This document shows, piece after piece, positions 30,933-40,202 of a stretch of DNA of 64,000 bases; position 1 is the stretch's first letter, and the number at the start of each line of letters is the position of its first letter. A program made the translations under genes and the position numbers. The stretch covers positions 1 through 64,000 of the forward strand of contig NZ_JACSQV010000019.1 in NCBI RefSeq assembly GCF_014836445.1, in the 5' to 3' direction. The stretch comes from Cellulomonas avistercoris (GTDB lineage Bacteria > Actinomycetota > Actinomycetes > Actinomycetales > Cellulomonadaceae). The notes beneath the pieces were generated by a model. It was given only the letters and a program-made list of their open reading frames with translations, made no database searches and was not told the origin of the DNA.

Positions 30933-33437
30933 ATGCCGACCCCTGCCCGCGCGCGCGGACGCAGGGTCAGTGCCGCCCAGGCGTTGGCCCTGCTGCTCTC
31001 CTTCTGCCTCGTCGCCGGGATCGGTGGCGTCCTCGCCGCCGGCCTGGTCCTGCCCGGCGTCGCCGTCGCCAACGGCCTCACGGGCATGACCGTGACCGCG
31101 TTCGACGACCTGCCGAGCGAGCTCGAGCAGAAGCCACTGCCGGAGAAGTCCGAGATCCTCGCGGCCGACGGCACGCTGCTCGCGACGTTCTACGCCCAGA
31201 ACCGTGTCGTCGTCCCGCTCTCCGAGATCGCGCCGATCATGCAGCAGGCGGTCATCGCGGTCGAGGACCGGCGGTTCTACAAGCACTCGGGAGTCGACCC
31301 CGCGAGCATGCTGCGCGCCGCGGTCTCGAGCGGGCTGGGCGACAAGCAGGGCGCGTCGACGCTGACGCAGCAGTACGTCAAGAACGTCTTCCTCGACGCC
31401 GCCGAGCAGGTCGAGGACCCGCAGGAGCGCCTCCGGCTGCGCGCCGAGGCCAAGGTCAACAAGGGCCCCGAGGGCATCGCACGCAAGCTGCGCGAGGCGA
31501 AGATCGCCATCACGCTCGAGAAGACGATGTCCAAGGACGAGATCCTCGAGAAGTACCTCAACATCGCCGCGTTCGGCGCGTCGGTGTACGGGGTCGAGTC
31601 CGCTGCCCAGTACTTCTTCAGCACGTCCGCGAAGGACCTCAACTACCTCCAGGCCGCGACCATCGCCGGCATCACGCAGTCGCCGACGCGCTGGGACCCG
31701 GTGGGCCCCGCGGACGAGACGCCGGAGGAGGACACCGCCCGGTACGCGGACTCCAAGGGACGTCGCGACCAGGTGCTGGGTGACATGCACGAGCTGGGCT
31801 ACATCACCGACGAGGAGCTGCGGGTCGGCCTCGAGACGCCCGTCGAGGCCACGCTCGCCGTCTCCAAGCTGAGCCAGGGCTGCATGAGCGCGAACGACAC
31901 CGTCGCCGGGGCCGGGTTCTTCTGCGACTACGTCACCAAGGTCATCACCAACGACCCCGCGTTCGGCGAGACGGCGCGGATCCGCACCAACCTGCTGTAC
32001 AAGGGCGGGCTCACCATCACCACGACGCTCCAGCCGGGCGAGCAGGCCGTCGCCGACGCCGAGGTCAAGAACGGCGTCCCGGTCGACGACCCCTCGACGG
32101 TCGCGAGCGCGGTCGTCTCGGTCAAGCCCGGGACGGGCGAGATCACCGCGATGGCGCAGAACCGCGTGTACTCGGCCCTTGAGCAGCAGAACCCGGGTGA
32201 GACGTCGGTCAACTTCAACACCAGCTACCGCTACGGCGGGTCCGGAGGATTCCCCCCGGGTTCGACGTTCAAGGTGTTCACGCTGCTCGAGTGGCTCAAG
32301 AGCGGTCACGCGCTGCAGGAGACGGTCAACGGCACGCGCCTGAAGTACAACACCAACGAGTTCACCGCGTCGTGCGTCGGCAGGCTGGCGAGCGAGCAGT
32401 TCCCCTTCGGCAACTCCGAGGGCGGCCGCGCCATCCCGCAGAGCGTGCTCGACGCGACGAAGAACTCGGTCAACTCGGCCTACATCGCGATGGCGTCCCA
32501 GCTCGACCTGTGCGCGATCATGCAGGGCGCGGCGGACCTCGGGGTGACGAAGGCCGGCGACCCCAACCAGACGGACGGGCGGGGCAACCCGCTGGGTGGC
32601 GTGCCGTTCGACCCGTACCCGGCGGTCGTCCTCGGGACGGACTCGACCTCGCCGCTGCAGATGGCCGCCGCCTACGCGACGTTCGCGTCCGGCGGCACCT
32701 ACTGCAAGCCGATCGCGATCACCAAGGTCGTCGACTCCCTGGGCGTCGAGCACCCCGTTCCCAGTGCCGACTGCCAGGCCGGTGCGCTCGACCCCAAGTA
32801 CGCGTCCGCCATGAACTACGCGCTGGGTAACGTGTGGACCGGGACGGCGAAGTCCGTGGGCGCTCCCCCGTTCCCCTCGGCGGGCAAGACGGGAACGACG
32901 TCGAACAACGAGCACAACTGGTTCGTCGGCTACACGCCGCTGCGGTCCACGGCCGTGTGGGTCGGCTACAGCGACGGCATGCGGACGATGAACAAGGCCG
33001 TCATCAACGGCAAGAGGTACACCTCCGGCCCGTACGGCTCGTCGATCGCCGCACCGACGTGGAAGCGGTACATGACGCAGATCCTCGCGAACAGCGACAA
33101 CCAGGGCTTCACCGCACCCGCCGACCGTGAGATCAACGGCGAGCGCGTGGGCGTGCCGTCCGTCGTGGGGCAGAACGAGCAGCGGGCGCGCGAGATCCTC
33201 GAGGGTGCCGGCTTCCGGGTCTCCGTCGCCGGTGACCGCGTGCCGTCGTCCTACCCGGACGGGACCGTCGCCGAGCAGTCGGCGTCGACGGCCACGAAGG
33301 GCGCGTCGATCACGCTGAAGCTGTCCAACGGCCAGCAGCAGCAGCCGCCGCAGCAGCCTGGGCCGGGCAACTTCCCGGGGCCGGGGCAGGGGAACAACCA
33401 GGGCGGCCCGCCCAACCCACCCGGACCGCGCGGCTGA
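30933..33437 (+). CDS. ponA2: Bifunctional class A penicillin-binding protein with PASTA domain
   Basis: 834 residues: short cytoplasmic tail, membrane helix (19-40), glycosyltransferase domain (catalytic Glu111 in VEDRRFYKHSG), transpeptidase domain with S444-TFK, S512-VN and K652-TG motifs, one PASTA domain (about 725-800) and a Pro/Gln/Gly-rich tail. It polymerises and cross-links peptidoglycan outside the membrane. The ATG at 30933 is set by the leaderless hexamer. The metallophosphoesterase gene follows 4 bases later, as in M. tuberculosis. Confidence 0.93.
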   Translation: MPTPARARGRRVSAAQALALLLSFCLVAGIGGVLAAGLVLPGVAVANGLTGMTVTAFDDLPSELEQKPLPEKSEILAADGTLLATFYAQNRVVVPLSEIAPIMQQAVIAVEDRRFYKHSGVDPASMLRAAVSSGLGDKQGASTLTQQYVKNVFLDAAEQVEDPQERLRLRAEAKVNKGPEGIARKLREAKIAITLEKTMSKDEILEKYLNIAAFGASVYGVESAAQYFFSTSAKDLNYLQAATIAGITQSPTRWDPVGPADETPEEDTARYADSKGRRDQVLGDMHELGYITDEELRVGLETPVEATLAVSKLSQGCMSANDTVAGAGFFCDYVTKVITNDPAFGETARIRTNLLYKGGLTITTTLQPGEQAVADAEVKNGVPVDDPSTVASAVVSVKPGTGEITAMAQNRVYSALEQQNPGETSVNFNTSYRYGGSGGFPPGSTFKVFTLLEWLKSGHALQETVNGTRLKYNTNEFTASCVGRLASEQFPFGNSEGGRAIPQSVLDATKNSVNSAYIAMASQLDLCAIMQGAADLGVTKAGDPNQTDGRGNPLGGVPFDPYPAVVLGTDSTSPLQMAAAYATFASGGTYCKPIAITKVVDSLGVEHPVPSADCQAGALDPKYASAMNYALGNVWTGTAKSVGAPPFPSAGKTGTTSNNEHNWFVGYTPLRSTAVWVGYSDGMRTMNKAVINGKRYTSGPYGSSIAAPTWKRYMTQILANSDNQGFTAPADREINGERVGVPSVVGQNEQRAREILEGAGFRVSVAGDRVPSSYPDGTVAEQSASTATKGASITLKLSNGQQQQPPQQPGPGNFPGPGQGNNQGGPPNPPGPRG

Positions 33438-33441
33438 TCGC

Positions 33442-34410
33442 ATGACCTCCACCTCCCCCGGGGCCCCCCCCGCGGGGCGCACCGTCGGCGGCCTGGCCCT
33501 CGCCGGTGCCGCGGCGCTCGCGTGGGCCTCCCTCGTCGAGGTCCGCTGGTACGCGCTGCGCGAGGTCACGGTCCCCGTGCTGCCGCCCGGTCAGGATCCC
33601 CTGCGGGTCCTGCATGTCTCCGACCTGCACCTGACGCCCGGTCAGCGCCGCAAGATCGACTGGGTCCGCGACCTGGCGACGCTCGACCCGCACCTCGTCG
33701 TCGACACGGGCGACAACTGGGCGCACCTCGACGCGATGCCGGGGCTGCTGCGGGCGCTCGAGCCGCTGCTGACCGTGCCCGGCGCGTTCGTCCTGGGGTC
33801 CAACGACTACCTGGGCCCCGGCTTCAGGAACCCTGCGCGCTACCTGCTCCCGGACGCGCGCCGCGCGCCGGCCCGCCCCCCGGTGGCGCTGCCGTGGCGC
33901 GAGCTGGTCGCACGGCTCACGTCGGCGGGCTGGGTCGACCTGTCCAACCGGCGCGACGCCCTCGAGGTCGACGGGCGCCGCCTGTCGCTCGTCGGCACCG
34001 ACGACGCGCACCTGGACCGCGACGAGATGCCCCCCGCCGGCGGCGCCGACGACGTCCGCACGTCCGACGGCCGCTCCCCCGCGGTCGACCTGCACCTGGG
34101 CGTCACGCACGCCCCCTACCGGCGCGTGCTCGACGCGATGCACGCCGACGGCGTCGACCTGACGATCGCCGGCCACACGCACGGTGGCCAGCTCGCCATC
34201 CCGGGGTTCGGTGCCCTGACGACCAACTGCGACCTCGACCTGAGCCGCGCCAAGGGCCTGCACGGCTGGCCGGGCGCCCGCCCGGACCGCGTGGACGGCG
34301 CCGGGTCGTCGTGGCTGCACGTCTCCGCGGGGCTGGGGACGTCGCCGTACGCGCCCGTGCGCTTCGCGTGCCGGCCCGAGGCGACGCTCCTCACACTCGT
34401 CTCGCCGTAA
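33442..34410 (+). CDS. Calcineurin-like metallophosphoesterase (Rv3683-like)
   Basis: 322 residues. A hydrophobic N-terminal segment (GLALAGAAALAWASLVE) is followed by metal-site motifs VLHVSDLHLTP, VDTGDNWAH, GSNDY and GHTHGGQL, the YkuE-type phosphoesterase pattern. Such enzymes act at the outer membrane face; substrate unknown. Coupled to ponA2 by a 4-bp gap, so a role in wall or lipid phosphate metabolism is inferred. Confidence 0.85.
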   Translation: MTSTSPGAPPAGRTVGGLALAGAAALAWASLVEVRWYALREVTVPVLPPGQDPLRVLHVSDLHLTPGQRRKIDWVRDLATLDPHLVVDTGDNWAHLDAMPGLLRALEPLLTVPGAFVLGSNDYLGPGFRNPARYLLPDARRAPARPPVALPWRELVARLTSAGWVDLSNRRDALEVDGRRLSLVGTDDAHLDRDEMPPAGGADDVRTSDGRSPAVDLHLGVTHAPYRRVLDAMHADGVDLTIAGHTHGGQLAIPGFGALTTNCDLDLSRAKGLHGWPGARPDRVDGAGSSWLHVSAGLGTSPYAPVRFACRPEATLLTLVSP

Positions 34411-34414
34411 CGCA

Positions 34415-34445
34415 TTTCGTCTCCGGCTACCTCGTCCGCTATCCT
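34415..34445 (+). promoter_or_regulatory. Probable promoter of tRNA-Pro
   Basis: TATCCT (34440-34445) lies 12 bases before the tRNA, with TTTCGT (34415-34420) as a possible -35 at 19-bp spacing. Confidence 0.4.
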
Positions 34446-34457
34446 TACCAGGCTCCA

Positions 34458-34531
<74 letters not shown>

Positions 34532-34536
34532 CAGGT

Positions 34537-34578
34537 CGAAGGCCCCTGATCAGCAGAGATGCGGATCAGGGGCCTTCG
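34537..34578 (+). terminator. 15-bp perfect hairpin after tRNA-Pro
   Basis: 34537-34551 pairs exactly with 34564-34578 around a 12-base loop, six bases after the tRNA. No T-tract, as common in this G+C range. Confidence 0.75.
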
Positions 34579-34616
34579 TCGTGCGTGGAGCGCGGAGCGG
34601 GTGGAGGGCGGAGCGG

Positions 34617-34847
34617 TCAGCGCTCCGGCGTGCGGACCTCGTCCTGGAGGCGGTGACGCTCGTCGTGGATCTCGGCGCCGGCCGCGACGAGGGCGGACTC
34701 GTGCGCGCGGAAGTGGTGACCGCAGAAGAGCAGGACGCCACCGGCACCGGGCAGGGTCGCGCGGGCGAAGGCCTGCGCACCGCAGCGGTCGCAGCGGTCC
34801 TGACGGGTGAGCTCGGCGGTGGCATGGGACATCGTGGCAACGGTCAT
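34617..34847 (-). CDS. DUF7455 zinc-binding protein
   Basis: 76 residues. LTRQDRCDRCGAQAF provides a CxxC pair, and LLFCGHHFRAHESAL a C-x-H-H set, a small treble-clef-like zinc site seen in the DUF7455 family of actinobacteria. Role unknown. ATG 34847 follows GAGGACCGCACC; an internal ATG at 34832 is possible. It lies alone, on the strand opposite to the tRNA. Confidence 0.75.
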   Translation of the reverse strand: MTVATMSHATAELTRQDRCDRCGAQAFARATLPGAGGVLLFCGHHFRAHESALVAAGAEIHDERHRLQDEVRTPER

Positions 34848-34985
34848 GTGGTGCGGTCCTCGTCTCGTCGTCCGGTGCTGGAGAACCCCGACGACCTCGG
34901 GGTGCGGACACCCGTACGAACGGCGGCGGGTGCACGCGTGTTCCGGATCGGGTGTTCGCCCGTACCGAACACGCATCGGGCTCCG

Positions 34986-35411
34986 TCAGGCGCGCGCGGC
35001 GCGTGCGCGGCGACGCCGGCCGGCGCCGGAGACCAGGGCGACGACGCCCACGCCCGCGGCCGTCCCGAGCAGCACCAGGAGCGCCCCGACCAGCCAGAGC
35101 CCGGACTCGTCGCGCGGCGCCTGGGTGGCCACCCAGGCGGCCGTGAAGGCCACGGCGACCGTGGCCACGGCGCGTCGGCCGCCGAGCGCGCGCACCGCCG
35201 TCACCGTCACGGCCACGAGGCTGACGACGCAGCCCACGACCTGCCACGCCTCGTAGGGTCCGGTGACGTCGCCGGTCACCGGGTCCGTCCGGTACTGGGT
35301 GTCCCACCCCAGCCACGCGAACCAGCAGGCGGCGGTCAGGACGACCACCAGGGCGTACCGGACCGCGGCGCGTCCGGGACGTGCGGCGGGGCCTGTCGGT
35401 GTCGTGGTCAC
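34986..35411 (-). CDS. Four-TM membrane protein, unknown
   Basis: 141 residues with about four hydrophobic segments (ALVVVLTAACWFAWLGW, WQVVGCVVSLVAVTVTAV, AVATVAVAFTAAWVATQA, LWLVGALLVLLGTAAGVGVVALVSG) and a basic C-terminus. An outside loop contains RTDPVTGDVTGPYEAWQ. I do not recognise the family. GTG start; no clear ribosome site. Confidence 0.6.
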   Translation of the reverse strand: MTTTPTGPAARPGRAAVRYALVVVLTAACWFAWLGWDTQYRTDPVTGDVTGPYEAWQVVGCVVSLVAVTVTAVRALGGRRAVATVAVAFTAAWVATQAPRDESGLWLVGALLVLLGTAAGVGVVALVSGAGRRRRARAARA

Positions 35412-35431
35412 GCCGCGGAGTCTGGCAGACC

Positions 35432-35459
35432 GGCCCGGCCCCCGGGGGGGGGGCGGGCC
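35432..35459 (-). terminator. GC-rich hairpin after the HtrA-like gene
   Basis: On the minus strand GGCCCG and CGGGCC pair, continued by a C5/G5 stem with one bulged base. It includes a run of ten G on the plus strand (35444-35453). It would end HtrA transcription before the next gene. Confidence 0.4.
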
Positions 35460-35474
35460 CCGGGTCTCTTCTCG

Positions 35475-37121
35475 TCAGCCCTGGCCCTGCTGCTGCTGCA
35501 GCCACTCCCAGAACTGGTCGGGCGTCATGCCGCCCGGCATCGTGCCCTGGCCGTCGTCCTGGCCCTGGTCACCCTGGCCCTGGTCACCCTGGCCCTGGTC
35601 ACCCTGGCCCGGCTGCTGGCCGGTCGAGGTGTCGTCGGGCCGCGTCGCGAGCGTGACGTCCAGCTCGATCGCCTTGCCGTCGCGCACGACGGTCAGCGTC
35701 GCGTCGTCACCCGAGGCCATCGCGCGGACGAACGCGGTGAGCGACTCGGCGCCGCCGACCGGCTCGTCGCCGATCGCGACGATCACATCGCCCGGCTGCA
35801 CGCCGGCCTGCGCGGCGGGCGAGCCCTCGGTGACGGACTCGACCACGGCGCCGCGGCGCGTGATGCCGTCGGCCGTGGCGGTGCCGTCGGAGAGCGTGAC
35901 CCCGAGGAAGGCGTGCTCGGCCTGCCCGTCGTCGATGAGCTGGTCCGCGATGGTCTTGGCGAGGTTCACGGGGATCGCGAAGCCCAGACCGATGGACCCG
36001 GACTGCTGGCTCAGCGTGGCGATCGACGACGTGATGCCGATGACCCGGCCGCTCGCGTCGAACAGCGGACCACCCGAGTTGCCGGGGTTGATCGCGGCGT
36101 CGACCTGGATCGCGTTGGTCACGGCGCCGGTGCCGCCGTTCTCGCCCTGCGTGGAGACCGGACGGTCGACCGCCGAGACGATGCCGGTGGTCACGGTGTT
36201 GGCCAGGCCCAGGGGGTTGCCGACGGCCATGACGGGCTCGCCCACGGTCACGTCGTCGGAGTTGCCGAGGGCCGCGGCCTCCAGGTCGTCCGGGGCGTCG
36301 AGGAGCTGCACGACCGCGAGGTCCGTGCTGGCGTCGGTGCCGACAACCTCGCCCTCGAGGATCCGCCCGTCGGTGAGCGTCACCTGGACGTTGCCCTGCG
36401 CACCGGAGACCACGTGGTCGTTGGTCAGCACGAGCCCGGAGTCGTCGATGATGACGCCCGAGCCCTGACCGCCACCGGCCTGCGTCTGCACCTCGATCGC
36501 GACGACGGACGCCTGCACGGCGGCCGCGACGCGCTGCCAGTTCGGGTCCTGCGCGCTCGACCCCGCGACGGGGACCTCGTCGTTCTCGGAGCGCCCGAGG
36601 TCCGTCAGCGACGCGACGCGGTCCGACGAGCCGGAGCCGTCGCCGTCCAGCAGGCCGAGGGTCGCGACCGAGCCGCCACCGACGAGCAGCCCCACGACCG
36701 CGGCGGACGCGATCCACGCCCAGGCGCGCGAGCTCGTGCGGCGCTCGGGCGCGGGCGGCGCCCCCCACGGGTCGGCCGGCGGCACGGCACCCGGCGGCGT
36801 CTGACCGGGGCCGGACGCGGCGGCACCGAACGCGGCGCCGGGCGCGTGGCCGGTCGACCCCTGGCCGGTCGGGGTCCCACCGCCGACGCCTGCGGCGACG
36901 GGCTGCCGGGCGGCCCGCTGGGACGCCTCGTAGCGGGCCCACTGCTGGGCGGGCGTCTCACGCGGCGCGGCCTGCGCGGACGGACCGCCCGCGCCGGAAG
37001 GCTGGTGAGCAGGGGCTGCGGGCAGCGGCTCGGTGACACCGTCTGCGGGCAGCTGGGGGGTGGCGTCGGCGTCGGACCCGGAGATGGGCCCGGAGCGCCG
37101 CGGCTCGGGAGTGGTGGTCAT
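35475..37121 (-). CDS. HtrA/PepD-like membrane-anchored serine protease with PDZ domain
   Basis: 548 residues. A Pro/Gln/Ala-rich cytoplasmic tail of about 130 residues, one membrane helix (133-158), a trypsin-like protease with triad H236 (LTNDHV), D267 (STDLAVVQL) and S349 (PGNSGGPL), a PDZ domain (about 400-490) and a tail. The tail holds three exact copies of a Gln-Gly-Asp-Gln-Gly repeat, encoded by 15-bp units at 35562-35606. It should act in extracytoplasmic protein quality control. ATG after AAGGAGGCAGCC. Confidence 0.92.
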   Translation of the reverse strand: MTTTPEPRRSGPISGSDADATPQLPADGVTEPLPAAPAHQPSGAGGPSAQAAPRETPAQQWARYEASQRAARQPVAAGVGGGTPTGQGSTGHAPGAAFGAAASGPGQTPPGAVPPADPWGAPPAPERRTSSRAWAWIASAAVVGLLVGGGSVATLGLLDGDGSGSSDRVASLTDLGRSENDEVPVAGSSAQDPNWQRVAAAVQASVVAIEVQTQAGGGQGSGVIIDDSGLVLTNDHVVSGAQGNVQVTLTDGRILEGEVVGTDASTDLAVVQLLDAPDDLEAAALGNSDDVTVGEPVMAVGNPLGLANTVTTGIVSAVDRPVSTQGENGGTGAVTNAIQVDAAINPGNSGGPLFDASGRVIGITSSIATLSQQSGSIGLGFAIPVNLAKTIADQLIDDGQAEHAFLGVTLSDGTATADGITRRGAVVESVTEGSPAAQAGVQPGDVIVAIGDEPVGGAESLTAFVRAMASGDDATLTVVRDGKAIELDVTLATRPDDTSTGQQPGQGDQGQGDQGQGDQGQDDGQGTMPGGMTPDQFWEWLQQQQGQG

Positions 37122-37218
37122 GGCTGCCTCCTTGTCGACTCCCATCACACCCCCTCGTGCTGGGATCGGCCTCTCAGGGACCTGGGAGTTTCCTGTGGAG
37201 TGCGCGGCAGCGGCGCCC

Positions 37219-39162
37219 TCAGGACAGCGGGGACAGCGCCTTGTCGACCGCGGCCGCCACCTCGACCTCGAGCCGCTCGACGAGGGAGCGGCGGTGCGCG
37301 CGGTCCACGCGCACCTCCACGACGCTGGTCCCCGTCCCGGGAGCGGCGAGCGCGGGCAGCAGGCCGTCGGTGTCGACGACCCGGGTGTGCCGCACGCCGT
37401 ACGCCGCGCACAGGGCGGCGACGTCCACGCCGTGCGGCGTCGCGAACACGCGCTCGAAGACCTCGGCCCGCTCGGGCGCACCGTGCTCCAGCGTCGCGAA
37501 CACCGAGCCCCCGTCGTCGTTGGCGACCACGATCTGCAGGTCCACCGACGGCTCCGCGGGACCCCGCAGCAGGCCGCCCACGTCGTGCAGGAACGTCACG
37601 TCGCCCAGGTAGGCCCGCACACGCCGGTCCGGCAGCGCGAGCGCGACGCCCGTCGCGGTGGCGATCGTGCCGTCGATCCCGGCGAGGCCGCGGTTGGCCA
37701 GCACGAGCGGTGCCAGGTCCCACCGCGCGACGAGGTCGAGGTCCCGCACCGGGTTGGACGCGCCGACGACGAGCACGTCGTCGGGTGCGCTCGCCCGCGC
37801 CACGGCACGCGCCAGCGCCCAGCCGCTGACCCGGGGGCCGCTGCGCGAGCGGCGCGCGTCCTCGGGGGTGTCCAGGACGCCGTCGAGCACGTCCTGGGCG
37901 GCGGCGTCCGCGGTGCGCCACGCGTCGAGCCAGCCCGCGGGGGCACCGACCCGGCCCTGCCGCATGCGCCACGGCACCTCCAGCAGCACCTGGGACGCGT
38001 TGCGTGCGGCGTCGGGCCAGTCCGTGCCGCGCGGGGCGACCACGAGCACGTCGACGCCGGGACGTGCGAGCAGCGCCTGCACCGGCCGGGTGAGGGTCGG
38101 ACGGCCCAGCACGACGACGCGACCGACGCGGCCGCCGAGCCGCTCGTCGGCCAGCAGGAGCCGGTAGGCACCGACCGCGTTCGGTCCCTGCCGCGCACCG
38201 GACGAGGGCTCGGCCAGCAGCGGCCACCCGTTCGCCTCGGCGAGGCGCGCCGCGCCGGGGCCGGCGCCGTCGCCGGCGACCACGACCGTGGGCACCGCGC
38301 CACGGGCACGCCGCGAGGCCCGTGCCCGCTCGTCGCCGGCATCGTCGAGCAGGTCGACCACGAGCGGGAGGGCGCCGGTCGAGGCTGCCGCGTGCTCCGC
38401 GGGCTGGGCGCGCGCGGTGACGTGCGACAGGCCCGCGTCGGCCGGTGCCGGCCACGGCTCGTCGCCCGGCACGAGCGGGTCGCGGAACGCGAGGTTGAGG
38501 TGGACGGGCCCGGGGTCGCCCGTGCGGGCGCCGGTCGCCGCGGCCAGCGCGCGGGACACCGTGCGCCGCAGGTCGCGGTCCTCGCCGGGGAGCCCGGCCG
38601 GCGCGGGCACATCGACGACGAGGCGCACGGCGGACGCGAACATCTGCGGCTGCTCGGTCGTCTGGTTCGCGCCCGTGCCGCGCAGCTCGTGGGGCCGGTC
38701 GGCCGTGAGCAGCACGAGCGGCAGACCCGCGTGGTGCGCCTCGAGGACCGCGGGGTGCAGGTTCGCCACCGCCGTGCCGGAGGTCGTGACGACCGCGACC
38801 GGGCGCGCGGGCGACGGGCCGCGCTCCCCCGCGTGCACGGACGCCTTGGTCAGGCCCAGGGCCAGGAACCCGGCGTCCCGCTCGTCGATGCGCACGTGCA
38901 GCCGCAGCGCCGGCGCCCCCGCGGGACGCTCACCGTCCGGGAGCGCCGCGTCGGCGAGCGCGTACGCGAGCGGTGCGCTGCGCGACCCGGGAGCCAGCAC
39001 GACGTCCCGCACGCCGAGCGCCGCGAGCGCCTGGACCAGGACGCGGGCGGCCGCGACGGCCGGCGACGGCGGCGAGCCGGCGGTGCGTGCGGGGCCTGCC
39101 GGCGCGCGCCGCCGGCGGCGCACGGGCGGGTCCTCGGGCGGGGGCGTCACGCCCGCCATCAT
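37219..39162 (-). CDS. menD: 2-succinyl-5-enolpyruvyl-6-hydroxy-3-cyclohexene-1-carboxylate synthase
   Basis: 647-residue ThDP enzyme of menaquinone synthesis, joining isochorismate and 2-oxoglutarate. Key parts are VVLAPGSRSAPLAYAL, the catalytic Glu in RIDERDAGFLALGL, TTSGTAVANLHPAV and the ThDP motif running from YLGDVTFLHD to VVANDDGG. It is about 70 residues longer than E. coli MenD because of a basic N-terminus and loops. ATGA overlap with menC. Confidence 0.92.
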   Translation of the reverse strand: MMAGVTPPPEDPPVRRRRRAPAGPARTAGSPPSPAVAAARVLVQALAALGVRDVVLAPGSRSAPLAYALADAALPDGERPAGAPALRLHVRIDERDAGFLALGLTKASVHAGERGPSPARPVAVVTTSGTAVANLHPAVLEAHHAGLPLVLLTADRPHELRGTGANQTTEQPQMFASAVRLVVDVPAPAGLPGEDRDLRRTVSRALAAATGARTGDPGPVHLNLAFRDPLVPGDEPWPAPADAGLSHVTARAQPAEHAAASTGALPLVVDLLDDAGDERARASRRARGAVPTVVVAGDGAGPGAARLAEANGWPLLAEPSSGARQGPNAVGAYRLLLADERLGGRVGRVVVLGRPTLTRPVQALLARPGVDVLVVAPRGTDWPDAARNASQVLLEVPWRMRQGRVGAPAGWLDAWRTADAAAQDVLDGVLDTPEDARRSRSGPRVSGWALARAVARASAPDDVLVVGASNPVRDLDLVARWDLAPLVLANRGLAGIDGTIATATGVALALPDRRVRAYLGDVTFLHDVGGLLRGPAEPSVDLQIVVANDDGGSVFATLEHGAPERAEVFERVFATPHGVDVAALCAAYGVRHTRVVDTDGLLPALAAPGTGTSVVEVRVDRAHRRSLVERLEVEVAAAVDKALSPLS

Positions 39163-40115
39163 GCCCGAGCCCGCACGGCCGCGAGCCGCGCGTCCCAGCG
39201 CGCCGCCAGGGTCGGCGGCGCCGCGGCGGCACGCAGCAGCGCCGCGCTCGGGACGGGCCGTCGGACCTCGATCGCGCCGTCGCGGGGCAGCAGCGGGTCG
39301 GTCACGAGGTCGTCGGCCAGCAGCGCCGCGGTCGCGAGGCCGCACGCGTACGGCAGCTCCGGCAGCGCGGCGGCCAGCGCGAGCCCGGCGGCGAGCCCGA
39401 CGGACGACTCGAGCGCCGACGACACGACCACCGGCATGCCCGCCTGCTCCGCGAGCCGCAGGCACGCGCGCACGCCCCCGAGCGGCTGCACCTTGAGGAC
39501 CATGACGTCGGCGGCGTGCCGGCGCACGACCTCCAGCGGGTCGTCGGTGCGCCGCACCGCCTCGTCCGCCGCGAGCGGCACGTGCGTGCGGCGCCGCAGC
39601 GCGACGAGGTCGTCCACCCCGACCACGGGCTGCTCGGCGTACTCGAGGCCGCCGGCGGCCCGGTCGAGCGCCGCGAGCCGCGCGACCGCCGTGTCCACGT
39701 CCCAGGCCGCGTTGGCGTCGACGCGGATCGCACCGTCGGGGCCCAGCGCGTCGCGCACGGCCTCGAGGCGGGCCTCGTCGGCGCCCGCGGGCTGCCCCGG
39801 CTCCGCGACCTTGACCTTGGCGGTGCGGCACCCCCCGGACCCGGTCACGATGCGGTGCGCGTGCTCGGCGTCGACGGCCGGGACGGTGACGTTCACGGGC
39901 ACGTGCGTGCGCACGGCCGCGGGCCACCCCTCGTCGGCCGCCTCGCGCGCCGCCCGCCACCAGCGCAGCGCGGCGGCGTCGTCGTAGTCCCAGAACGGGC
40001 TGAACTCGCCCCACCCCGCGTCACCGCGCACCAGGACGCCGTCACGCCGGGTCAGACCGCGGAACCGCGTGCGCAGCGGCACGTCCCACACGACGACGTC
40101 CGGCTCGGCACCCAT
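39159..40115 (-). CDS. menC: o-Succinylbenzoate synthase
   Basis: 318-residue enolase-superfamily enzyme that dehydrates the MenD-MenH product. The catalytic Lys is in KVKV, metal ligands are in IRVDANAAWD, EYAEQP and LAADEAV, and the opposite Lys is in VLKVQPLGG. ATG 40115 is chosen over GTG 40118 because the TAGCCT hexamer then has a six-base spacer. It is co-translated with menD and divergent from menB. Confidence 0.93.
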   Translation of the reverse strand: MGAEPDVVVWDVPLRTRFRGLTRRDGVLVRGDAGWGEFSPFWDYDDAAALRWWRAAREAADEGWPAAVRTHVPVNVTVPAVDAEHAHRIVTGSGGCRTAKVKVAEPGQPAGADEARLEAVRDALGPDGAIRVDANAAWDVDTAVARLAALDRAAGGLEYAEQPVVGVDDLVALRRRTHVPLAADEAVRRTDDPLEVVRRHAADVMVLKVQPLGGVRACLRLAEQAGMPVVVSSALESSVGLAAGLALAAALPELPYACGLATAALLADDLVTDPLLPRDGAIEVRRPVPSAALLRAAAAPPTLAARWDARLAAVRARA

Positions 40116-40121
40116 CACCCC

Positions 40122-40127
40122 AGGCTA
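40122..40127 (-). promoter_or_regulatory. -10 hexamer TAGCCT, leaderless start of menC-menD
   Basis: Six bases before ATG 40115; with GTG 40118 the spacer would be only three, so it selects the start. Confidence 0.55.
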
Positions 40128-40190
40128 TGCCGCCCGTGCCGGGGGGCCGACCGGGCACGGGCCGGTGGCGGGCGTCGGACGCGGCCTCGT

Positions 40191-40196
40191 TAGGGT
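40191..40196 (+). promoter_or_regulatory. -10 hexamer TAGGGT, leaderless start of menB
   Basis: Ends six bases before GTG 40203. With the menC hexamer it makes a divergent leaderless pair. Confidence 0.5.
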
Positions 40197-40202
40197 GGTC
40201 CG

